From the NCBI GenBank assembly GCA_003501335.1, contig DNPQ01000522.1, forward strand, positions 1-6,354: a stretch of DNA of 6,354 nt. Direction: 5' to 3'. This document shows, in pieces, positions 1 to 5,266 of the stretch; within the stretch, counting starts at the first letter, position 1, and every line of letters begins with the position of its first letter. The notes below the pieces were generated by a model that saw only the letters and a program-made list of their open reading frames with translations, did no database searches and was not told where the DNA came from. Origin of the DNA: Bacillota bacterium (lineage in GTDB: Bacteria > Bacillota > UBA4882 > UBA8346). The translations under genes were made by a program, and so were the position numbers.

Positions 1-2
1 TC

Positions 3-266
3 GTTTTGTTACTTGCCGATAAAGCCCGGCCTCAAGTCGCTTTTTTCTTAGATAGAATCTTGCAAATACCGCTCCGTACCGATTGGGATATGCATTTAAT
101 CGGCATTGCTTGTTTTTTAATGATCATTATTTTATTTCTCTGTACGATTGGTCTTTTCATCAACTCCCGGCGCCATAAACGAAGAGATGATCGATACAAC
201 CGTTCCCTGGTTATCATGTGGATCTTAGCATTCATCGGAGTGATCATCACTGTAGTTAATTTATAG
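3..266 (+). CDS. Small two-helix membrane protein, possibly 5'-truncated by the window edge
   Basis: I do not recognise this protein. The frame is open to the left edge, so the visible part may be the C-terminus of a longer protein. A TTG at 6 would give an 86-residue product, but any ribosome binding site for it lies outside the window. Counting from that TTG, there are two hydrophobic segments: residues about 30-52 (an HLIGIACFLMIIILFL core) and about 67-86 (IMWILAFIGVIITVV), ending almost at the C-terminus. Between them lies a strongly basic loop (SRRHKRRDDRYNR), which by the positive-inside rule should face the cytoplasm. The region before the first helix is soluble-looking. No catalytic motif is visible. 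The overlapping minus-strand frame is a less protein-like shadow. That this is a real membrane protein is fairly likely; its function is unknown. Confidence 0.6.
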   Translation, partial: VLLLADKARPQVAFFLDRILQIPLRTDWDMHLIGIACFLMIIILFLCTIGLFINSRRHKRRDDRYNRSLVIMWILAFIGVIITVVNL

Positions 267-603
267 TCAATATTTGGCCATAATCGTTCAGCCCGGATAT
301 TTTGTAAGCGTTCACCCATTCCGTCAGTCCGTTTGTCGGTAACTATCCAAATGTTCGATCCCAAGGGCCGGGGTTAAAATCTCCGAATTGGACTCTTGGA
401 ATGGGGAAAAGCTCCCTCTAAGATAGAAAAAGCTCCTTCCGGAGTACAAAAAGCTCCCTCCAGGATAGAAAAAACCTTAATGCATTATTATAAATCTTCT
501 TTTGGGACCTGCCCGCCTCACGCAAGCCTCAATCATTGGTATCCGCCCGGGCATTCATAATAGACTCCTAATACCGAAGCTACAGATTTTCTCCGAGTTT
601 CGT
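267..603. other. Gene-free stretch between two converging genes, containing tandem repeats
   Basis: This stretch lies between the end of the membrane protein (+) and the end of the deacetylase (-). I see no convincing protein gene and no clear intrinsic terminator for either gene. The only structured element is the 21-bp tandem repeat near 410-472. On the minus strand there is an AGGAG followed by ATG around 571-583. It opens only very short frames (9 codons, or 25 codons from the next ATG) that I do not consider genes. Confidence 0.5.
410..472. repeat. Three tandem copies of a 21-bp repeat
   Basis: Three head-to-tail units begin at 410, 431 and 452. Each starts with AGCTCC and ends with an A-run, with a middle of the type CTCTAAGATAG, TTCCGGAGTAC or CTCCAGGATAG. 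The first and third units are most alike and the middle one diverges in its centre. The AGCTCC blocks are spaced exactly 21 bp apart, two helical turns, which suits a row of protein-binding sites. Because 21 is divisible by three, the minus strand reads as a repeated heptapeptide around EGAF, but that frame has no good start codon and ends soon after. Repeated sites of this size occur at the ends of some insertion sequences such as the IS21 family. No transposase or target duplication is visible here, so that origin is speculation. Confidence 0.7.
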
Positions 604-2040
604 TCAATAACTAAAGCCACCGGTAATTTCTCTCAGTGGTACCAACCTCTTAGGCGAATTTCGATACCAGAAGCCAACATCTTTGATCGTCGCATACCAG
701 AGATTTTTGGTGTCGCTATAAGAGAGAAAATCATTGATCCACCGATAGCGTAAGTCATTCATTTTAATCGTATGCATCACCATTAACAAGACCCCGCCTT
801 CTGCGCTTATCCGGTCAAGATCTTTCTTGGCAGCCTCCAGAACCAACTGATAATTGGAAGCAGCAACTCCCCAGGTATAATCACCCAAGTAAGGTATTTC
901 AATGATTCCCCCGTAACCATTTTCCGGCCTGTCACCGATAAAGTCCGAAGAAAACTCAATCCCCAAATGTCTCGCTACTTTCAAAGTGACATCGCTTAAT
1001 CCTACTTGCGGGGCGGAAAAACTCAGTGGCTTGATATGTAAGTTCCTAACAATCTCCTCATAGGTGCTCTTCATTCTTTGATATTGATAATCGTATCCGG
1101 TCGATTGAAAATGAGGCCCTTCAAATTCATGCCAATAAGGGGGTGATTCCTGCCCTGTGGTCAACGTCTCCGGAATATGTTGCGCTTTGGGGAGAGGGCA
1201 CTGATGGTCGGTGCCGTGGATGCCGACCTCATGGCCGCTAATCAAAGCTTGGCTCAATTCATCCCTGCAACTGGCTGCACAACCCGCTAACAAGACAAAG
1301 GTCCCTTTTGCTTTGTGCTTATTAAAAATTGAAACCAATTGCCGGATCGATTGGGCATCATCTTTACTGACATCATCGATCCGGAACACCAAAGCAGCCC
1401 GTTTTCCTCCGGGATAAGCCGCAACTGCTTTCGCTCCTTCCTGTGCAAACTCCCCTTTTTTAAGATCCAATTCCCCATAAGCAGAATGTTGATTATAAAT
1501 GATTCCATTCAAATTCCTGCCTTTAGCGGGATCCCATTCGTATACTTTTGCCGTATAGCTTTGAATTCGAGTATATTCTCCGGTTGTACGGTAACTTAGT
1601 TGAATGTCTCTCGTTGCACCGGGAGCTATGGGCCCGGGGATAAAACGATTCAGGACGGGACTGTATACGGGATTGGGATCCGGCATATAAGCGGTCAAAC
1701 AGCCATAAGATTTCAGAAGTTGTTTATAAACCGCATCATGATAAAGGGGATTTTTATTGAGTATACTCATGGGCATTTTATCAATCCATACATCCACCCA
1801 AGCTCCAGGGACTTTTCGCTCTCCGGTGTTTTGAATCTGAACCCTAAATATCACTTTCCCATATTTTGAGTATACCCATCGATCGGTACCGACATAAGTA
1901 ATCTTCAGGCCCTTGGTCAGTTTGACTGGAACCCTGGTTTGAAAGGGGAAAAACCAAACCGAAGCAATAATTGCCACCAAGCATAAAAGAACAACGAAAA
2001 ATTTTGGAGAGATTTTTCTTGGTTTCTTCATGATTTTCAT
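604..2040 (-). CDS. Membrane-anchored NodB-like polysaccharide deacetylase (CE4-type) with Ig-like N-terminal domain
   Basis: The protein probably hydrolyses N- or O-acetyl groups from a cell-envelope polysaccharide outside the membrane. I start it at the ATG at 2040 (478 residues) because GTAGGAG sits 5 bases upstream. The longer frame to 2097 would need a TTG with a weak site. Residues 1-12 are basic (MKIMKKPRKISPK), followed by one hydrophobic helix at about 13-33, a signal anchor or uncleaved signal. Residues about 45-190 are beta-rich; VIFRVQIQNTG and GAWVDVWID resemble CARDB-like Ig folds. The catalytic domain spans about 214-475: FRIDDV (Asp222-Asp223, motif 1), HGTDH (His275 and His279, the metal ligands of motif 2), FSAPQVG (position of motif 3, usually RxP), and VMHTI (His423, motif 5). 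Arg and Gly of the canonical motifs are replaced, so the substrate or mechanism may differ from classical chitin or peptidoglycan deacetylases. The family call is firm; the substrate is unknown. Confidence 0.85.
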   Translation of the reverse strand: MKIMKKPRKISPKFFVVLLCLVAIIASVWFFPFQTRVPVKLTKGLKITYVGTDRWVYSKYGKVIFRVQIQNTGERKVPGAWVDVWIDKMPMSILNKNPLYHDAVYKQLLKSYGCLTAYMPDPNPVYSPVLNRFIPGPIAPGATRDIQLSYRTTGEYTRIQSYTAKVYEWDPAKGRNLNGIIYNQHSAYGELDLKKGEFAQEGAKAVAAYPGGKRAALVFRIDDVSKDDAQSIRQLVSIFNKHKAKGTFVLLAGCAASCRDELSQALISGHEVGIHGTDHQCPLPKAQHIPETLTTGQESPPYWHEFEGPHFQSTGYDYQYQRMKSTYEEIVRNLHIKPLSFSAPQVGLSDVTLKVARHLGIEFSSDFIGDRPENGYGGIIEIPYLGDYTWGVAASNYQLVLEAAKKDLDRISAEGGVLLMVMHTIKMNDLRYRWINDFLSYSDTKNLWYATIKDVGFWYRNSPKRLVPLREITGGFSY

Positions 2041-2052
2041 CAAAGCTCCTAC
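2041..2052 (-). promoter_or_regulatory. Ribosome binding site that decides the deacetylase start
   Basis: On the minus strand the bases read GGTAGGAGCTTTG directly before the ATG at 2040, giving AGGAG with a 5-base spacer. The upstream TTG at 2097 has only a weak, closely spaced purine run, and the ATG at 2031 is too far from this site. This supports the 478-residue form, which also puts a basic stretch right before the hydrophobic helix, as expected for a signal anchor. Confidence 0.7.
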
Positions 2053-2143
2053 CTGGGTTCCATGCGGCTTAAGGCTCAAATATATCGTTTCCTGCAAATC
2101 CTGGCCTTAAGACATCATCCTCTCCTACTTTCCCCAATCTTCC

Positions 2144-2171
2144 AAAAAAATCTCCTTTTTAAACAAAGGAG
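2144..2171 (-). terminator. Intrinsic terminator after the amidohydrolase gene
   Basis: Read on the minus strand, CTCCTTT (2171-2165) pairs with AAAGGAG (2158-2152) across a 6-base loop. After one A it is followed by seven T residues (2150-2144). It lies about 65 bases past the stop codon of the amidohydrolase gene. The stem is only 7 bp with three G-C pairs, so termination may be partial and some readthrough into the deacetylase is possible. The + strand has no T-tract after the hairpin, so it should work in one direction only. Confidence 0.55.
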
Positions 2172-2236
2172 TAAAAAAGTCGGTTTCTTTTTTTGACTGA
2201 TGAACGAAAGCTAAGAAATTAAAACAAGGTTGTCAA

Positions 2237-3202
2237 TTAAAGTTTTAATAACTTTTCAGCATTACGGTAAGCGATTTTCTCCAGATCCATCTTGCTCAGC
2301 GGGGCAATATTCAATAACTCCCGCCCGGCGGCGCTGGGGCTATATGGATAATCCACCGCGAAAAGAACGCGGTCGGCTCCAAAGACCATCAGCGCGCACT
2401 GCAAAGGAGGCAACGTAAAATATCCACTGGTAGTAAGATAAAAATTCGTCTGAAAATAGTCACTGATCTTACGCTGTAAGTATTTAGTAGACTGGCTCAG
2501 TCTTTCCTGGGAGCGAACCAATGAGAAAGGAAGATTTTCACCCATATGTCCGATGATGATTTGTAATTTTGGAAAACGGTCAAAAATACCTGCAGCAACA
2601 AGCCGCAGACTATGCAAACCATTTTCGACATGCCAACCCCAACCGGCAGTTGCTAAAGCTTCGCCAACACCTTCCGGCAACCGGCTGAAATACAACCGGT
2701 AAACTTCGGCTGGCGGGGGAGCCGGATGCAAGTAAATGGGCACATTTAATTTTTCCGCTTGGGCCAGAACCGGCTCAAAAATAGGATTATCCAAAAATTG
2801 ACCCTGCATGGTGCCGCTAATCATAGCCCCTTTAAAGCCGAGCTGATTTATGCAGCGTTCCAACTCCGCCGCAGCGGCTTCAGGGTCCTGCATCGCTAAA
2901 AGGGCAAAACCGGCAAAACGGTCAGGATGCACGCGCACTGCTTCAGCCAATGCATCGTTGCAGTCGCGAGCCAATGAAGTCCCCGTCGCCGGGTCCAATC
3001 TATCCAGACCGATTCCAGGCAACGAAAGTACTTGCATATCAATACCGGCGGCATCCATCTCCGCCAGACGTCCGGTTCCCAGATCAAGTAACTTCTGGCT
3101 CACAGCATTTAAATAGGGCCTGGGCGTTCCTCCCCCGGATGGGGTCGTAGCCGCCTGGTATTGGGCGGTGGAAAAATGTTCTTCAATAGCAATGGTTCTC
3201 AT
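2237..3202 (-). CDS. Amidohydrolase-2 family metal-dependent hydrolase, likely aromatic acid decarboxylase-like
   Basis: A TIM-barrel enzyme of the amidohydrolase-2 group, which includes ACMSD, gamma-resorcylate decarboxylase and 5-carboxyvanillate decarboxylase. I start it at the ATG at 3202 (321 residues, usual family length) because AAAGGGA lies just upstream. The ATG at 3217 has no ribosome binding site. Metal and catalytic residues are in their expected places: IAIEEHF near the N-terminus (Glu7 and His9, the ExH form of the first ligand pair seen in resorcylate and related decarboxylases), YLHPAPP (His159), GHMGE (His219) and FAVDYPY (Asp284). This points to a non-oxidative C-C bond cleavage (decarboxylation) or a related hydrolysis of an aromatic acid in the cytoplasm. 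The substrate cannot be read from sequence. It is transcribed divergently from the oxidoreductase gene and ends before a weak terminator, so it may be monocistronic. Confidence 0.85.
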   Translation of the reverse strand: MRTIAIEEHFSTAQYQAATTPSGGGTPRPYLNAVSQKLLDLGTGRLAEMDAAGIDMQVLSLPGIGLDRLDPATGTSLARDCNDALAEAVRVHPDRFAGFALLAMQDPEAAAAELERCINQLGFKGAMISGTMQGQFLDNPIFEPVLAQAEKLNVPIYLHPAPPPAEVYRLYFSRLPEGVGEALATAGWGWHVENGLHSLRLVAAGIFDRFPKLQIIIGHMGENLPFSLVRSQERLSQSTKYLQRKISDYFQTNFYLTTSGYFTLPPLQCALMVFGADRVLFAVDYPYSPSAAGRELLNIAPLSKMDLEKIAYRNAEKLLKL

Positions 3203-3214
3203 CGTAATCCCTTT
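3203..3214 (-). promoter_or_regulatory. Ribosome binding site that decides the amidohydrolase start
   Basis: Minus-strand bases read AAAGGGATTACG immediately before the ATG at 3202. This is an acceptable Shine-Dalgarno at normal distance. The alternative ATG at 3217 is preceded only by T-rich sequence. Starting at 3202 also gives the typical family N-terminus, with the first metal-binding motif within ten residues. Confidence 0.65.
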
Positions 3215-3294
3215 CATTCAAAAAATAAAAGCAAAATACCGCTACAATTATTGCAAACTTCCACTTAAATCTTAACTCTTGTTGCATAGCCTCA

Positions 3295-3408
3295 CTATGT
3301 TTTATATTCAAAATTATATCTGAAATATTGGATAAATATAGTATGCACTTTTCGGTTAGATACTATCTTAATAGAGAGTTTACTTTCCGAAACCTCCCAA
3401 TCGACCAT
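3295..3408 (-). CDS. Possible small ORF of 37 codons, unrecognised
   Basis: The frame begins MVDWEVSESKLSIK, ends FRYNFEYKT and stops at TAG. It is preceded by AGGAGAACGC, so an AGGAG lies five bases before the ATG, a good ribosome binding site. The product would be basic and aromatic-rich with no membrane helix. The same frame stays open for about 33 further codons upstream of the ATG (to a stop near 3508) without a normal start codon, so it could instead be the tail of a decayed gene. It lies upstream of, and on the same strand as, the amidohydrolase. I do not recognise the sequence. Chance is a real alternative in AT-rich DNA. Confidence 0.25.
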   Translation of the reverse strand: MVDWEVSESKLSIKIVSNRKVHTIFIQYFRYNFEYKT

Positions 3409-3567
3409 GCGTTCTCCTGAATTATGGGCGTAAATTAAATCCAAAACCGTAATGATTGAGTTAAGAATATGAGGCTTAGGGGAAATCCGGCTGGAAATAC
3501 CTCTTTAAGAGAGTTTTCAACGGTACCATTCCTCCGGCGATGAGCCAGGGTACAAAAAAGTGCGTAC

Positions 3568-3595
3568 TTGTGTATTCATTCTTTATCAGTATAAT
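3568..3595 (+). promoter_or_regulatory. Candidate promoter of the oxidoreductase gene
   Basis: A perfect -10 box TATAAT occupies 3590-3595. A partial -35 box TTGTGT (3 of 6 to consensus) sits 16 bases upstream at 3568-3573. Transcription would start near 3602, leaving a leader of about 40 bases before the ATG at 3644. A short imperfect dyad AAGTGCGTACTT (3558-3569) abuts the -35 box and could be a repressor or activator site. Confidence 0.55.
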
Positions 3596-3643
3596 GATTC
3601 TGTAAGTAAAATTAACCGTGTCAGGAATAGGAGATGAAGACTT

Positions 3644-4315
3644 ATGAAAGTTATTGCTGTCAACGGAAGTCCGAGGAAAAAATGGAATACAGCCGCATTA
3701 TTGCAAAAGGCCCTGGACGGTGCTGAATCTGTAGGTGCGGAGACGGCACTCATCCATCTATATGATTTAAGCTTCAAGGGCTGCACCAGCTGCTTTGCCT
3801 GTAAAAGAAAAGATCAACGCCACCTCGGACAATGCGCCATGAAAGACGACTTAACCAACATTCTGGAAAAGATCGCGGAATGTGATGTTTTATTACTCGG
3901 TTCCCCCATCTATTTTAGTAGTATTACTGGGGAAATGCATTCATTTTTAGAACGCTTGTTATTTCCAAAACTCACCTATAATGTTGGACACGGATCTGTT
4001 TTTAAAGGTAAAATAGCTTCGGGTTTTATCTATACAATGAATGTCTCGGAAGATATTTTAAAAAAGTTCAATTACGAAGCCTTATTTCATCTCTATGAAA
4101 GCCGCCTGCAAATGATTTTAAATGGGACTTCCGAATTTTTGATTTCTACTGATACCTATCAATTTAATGATTACTCCAAATATGAAGCTTCTATGTTTGA
4201 TGAAAAGCACAAAGCCCGGGTAAAAGCAGAGCAGTTCCCCATTGATTGCCAAAAGGCCTTTGAAATGGGTGCCAGACTCGCAGATATCAACTCATCCCAC
4301 TCATCAAAACTCTAA
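3644..4315 (+). CDS. Flavodoxin-fold NAD(P)H-dependent oxidoreductase with iron-sulfur-flavoprotein-like cysteines
   Basis: A cytoplasmic flavoprotein of 223 residues, probably binding FMN and passing electrons from NAD(P)H or a ferredoxin to a quinone, aromatic or other acceptor. The N-terminus MKVIAVNGSPRKKWNTAALL has the GSPRxxxNT phosphate-binding loop of the NADPH-dependent FMN reductase family. GSPIYFSSITGEMHSFLERL (about 86-105) is the second typical flavin-contact region. Four cysteines, Cys47, Cys50, Cys53 and Cys64 (CxxCxxC then 10 residues then C, followed by KDD), resemble the cluster of iron-sulfur flavoproteins. The final gap is longer than the classical one, so whether a 4Fe-4S cluster forms is uncertain. 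AGGAG at 3629-3633 lies 10 bases before the ATG. It has its own promoter and appears monocistronic, followed by a hairpin. The natural acceptor is unknown. Confidence 0.85.
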   Translation: MKVIAVNGSPRKKWNTAALLQKALDGAESVGAETALIHLYDLSFKGCTSCFACKRKDQRHLGQCAMKDDLTNILEKIAECDVLLLGSPIYFSSITGEMHSFLERLLFPKLTYNVGHGSVFKGKIASGFIYTMNVSEDILKKFNYEALFHLYESRLQMILNGTSEFLISTDTYQFNDYSKYEASMFDEKHKARVKAEQFPIDCQKAFEMGARLADINSSHSSKL

Positions 4316-4370
4316 AAAGCATTCCAAGCCATCATGAAAAAATATGTGCAAAATCTTCGATCATTCTTAC

Positions 4371-4407
4371 TTTGGGAAAAGGTCTGTCTATGGGACCTTT
4401 TCCCAAA
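4371..4407 (+). terminator. Perfect 14-bp hairpin, probable end of the oxidoreductase transcript
   Basis: TTTGGGAAAAGGTC (4371-4384) pairs perfectly with GACCTTTTCCCAAA (4394-4407) across a 9-base loop, 55 bases after the oxidoreductase stop codon. Position and stem strength suit a terminator. However, the following bases are TTAGGTATCGTTTT rather than a run of T, so it is not a textbook intrinsic terminator. It could instead stabilise the 3' end of the mRNA or be a protein-binding dyad. The minus strand has no T-tract after it either. Confidence 0.5.
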
Positions 4408-4506
4408 TTAGGTATCGTTTTAAACCTTGCCGGCACTTCATCGGTATCCCGGATGAGCCCGTCTTCCTCATAGGATCAACTCTTCCTATATTGTAACAAA
4501 GTAAAC

Positions 4507-4536
4507 AATTGGATTTAACCAATTATTAAGATAATT
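4507..4536. promoter_or_regulatory. Overlapping dyads upstream of the tetR promoter, candidate operator
   Basis: Two inverted repeats overlap. AATTGG (4507-4512) pairs with CCAATT (4519-4524) over a 6-base spacer, and AATTAT (4521-4526) pairs with ATAATT (4531-4536) over TAAG. They end four bases before the -35 box. TetR-family repressors usually bind dyads of this size near their own promoter, so this is a reasonable autoregulatory operator. Low-complexity AT sequence makes chance dyads common, so the call is tentative. Confidence 0.4.
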
Positions 4537-4539
4537 AGC

Positions 4540-4568
4540 TTGATTTACCAGCAAAATCTGATTATAAT
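4540..4568 (+). promoter_or_regulatory. Promoter of the tetR-hlyD-DHA2 operon
   Basis: A TTGATT -35 box (4540-4545) and a TATAAT -10 box (4563-4568) are separated by exactly 17 bases, a near-consensus housekeeping sigma promoter. A second TATAAT overlaps at 4568-4573 but would give a 22-base spacer. The leader to the ATG at 4620 is about 45 bases. A strong promoter fits an operon normally kept off by its own repressor. Confidence 0.7.
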
Positions 4569-4619
4569 ATAATTCGACCAATAAACTTAAATCGTCGAAA
4601 ATTAGGAAGCGAATCAAAA

Positions 4620-5243
4620 ATGTCTGAAATGGCAGCGGCCGATAAACATCAAATCATCCTGGATGCCGCCCAAAAACGGTTTGCCCGTTTTGGCCTGGCT
4701 AAAGTGACAATGGACGAAATCGCCCAAGATATCGGTATGGGAAAAGCTTCTTTATATTATTATTTTCCGACCAAAGAAAGTCTATTTCAAGCAGTCATTG
4801 CCCAAGAACAGGAAAAGTTTATATCGATCATGCAGATTTCCCTGCAGCAAGATGCGCCAGCCAGCGATAAACTGCGGATGTATATGAAGAATCGCAACGT
4901 TTACCTGCACGGGCTGCTCAATCTAAGCCTCTTAGGTTCACAATCATTCTATCAAATGAAACCTCTTTTTAATCAGTTATACCAACAACTTTTTCAAGAT
5001 GAGCTGAATTTAATGGAGCAAGTTTTAGAAGAGGGCAAGGCAACCGGTGAATTCCGCATTTCCGATCCGCTCAAAACTGCGGAAATAATTCTACATCTGG
5101 TACGCGGGCTTCGTTTTTATTATATGAAAGTTATGGATGAACAATCATCCGACGAAAAAATTTATGAACAATTGGCCAAGGAGATGGTTTTAATCACTGA
5201 ACTTGTTTTAAACGGCATTAAAAATCCAGATTATTCAGTCTAA
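4620..5243 (+). CDS. TetR/AcrR family transcriptional regulator
   Basis: A DNA-binding repressor of 207 residues, typical TetR length. The N-terminal helix-turn-helix region (residues about 11-58) is clear: ILDAAQKRFARFG, then VTMDEIAQDIGMGKASLYYYFPTKESLF, which is the family signature ending in the YxYFxxKExL recognition segment. Residues about 65-205 form the usual all-helical ligand-binding and dimerisation domain, with no recognisable ligand motif. AGGAAG (4604-4609) lies 10 bases before the ATG. Unlike many TetR genes it is not divergent from its target but is the first gene of the operon. The HlyD gene follows after 23 bases. This suggests negative autoregulation together with the pump, relieved when a toxic substrate binds. 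The substrate is unknown. Confidence 0.92.
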   Translation: MSEMAAADKHQIILDAAQKRFARFGLAKVTMDEIAQDIGMGKASLYYYFPTKESLFQAVIAQEQEKFISIMQISLQQDAPASDKLRMYMKNRNVYLHGLLNLSLLGSQSFYQMKPLFNQLYQQLFQDELNLMEQVLEEGKATGEFRISDPLKTAEIILHLVRGLRFYYMKVMDEQSSDEKIYEQLAKEMVLITELVLNGIKNPDYSV

Positions 5244-5266
5244 TTGAAAGGGCGGTTCCCCACTTT

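Larger units (their letters stand above)
3203..3643. other. Divergent intergenic region between amidohydrolase (-) and oxidoreductase (+)
   Basis: This stretch of about 440 bases must hold the promoters of both flanking genes. The + side has a recognisable promoter near 3568-3595. On the minus side a TATAAT can be read at 3318-3313, but I cannot find a matching -35 box. The minus strand also contains several short open frames; the best is 3295-3408, described separately. No tRNA, riboswitch or long inverted repeat was recognised. Confidence 0.5.
4316..4619. other. Intergenic region between oxidoreductase and tetR
   Basis: This stretch holds a perfect 14-bp hairpin (4371-4407), two overlapping AT-rich dyads (4507-4536) and a strong promoter (4540-4568) for the downstream operon. 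I see no gene in it. Confidence 0.6.

Noticed and set aside
32..364. Minus-strand frame of 110 codons overlapping the left-edge membrane protein
   Set aside because: It has no recognisable domain and lies antisense to a frame with clear membrane helices and a basic loop. No good ribosome binding site was seen.
410..472. CRISPR array
   Set aside because: The repeats are directly adjacent 21-bp units with no unique spacers, and no cas genes are present.
502..753. Plus-strand frame overlapping the end of the deacetylase gene
   Set aside because: It is antisense to a well-supported catalytic-domain gene and has no family resemblance.
2041..2097. Longer deacetylase start at the TTG at 2097
   Set aside because: The upstream site is weak, while the ATG at 2040 has AGGAG at ideal spacing and places the basic stretch next to the membrane helix.
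2850..3150. Plus-strand frames antisense to the amidohydrolase
   Set aside because: They are shadows of the GC-richer codons of the amidohydrolase gene, which carries all family motifs.
3479..3600. Minus-strand frame ending in LLKRYFQPDFP that looks protein-like
   Set aside because: It has no usable start apart from an internal ATG giving a very short peptide, and the other frames of this stretch look equally open, so I cannot tell it from chance.
3586..3786. Minus-strand 66-codon frame over the oxidoreductase start
   Set aside because: It covers the promoter and first codons of a clear flavodoxin-fold gene and has no ribosome binding site or family match.
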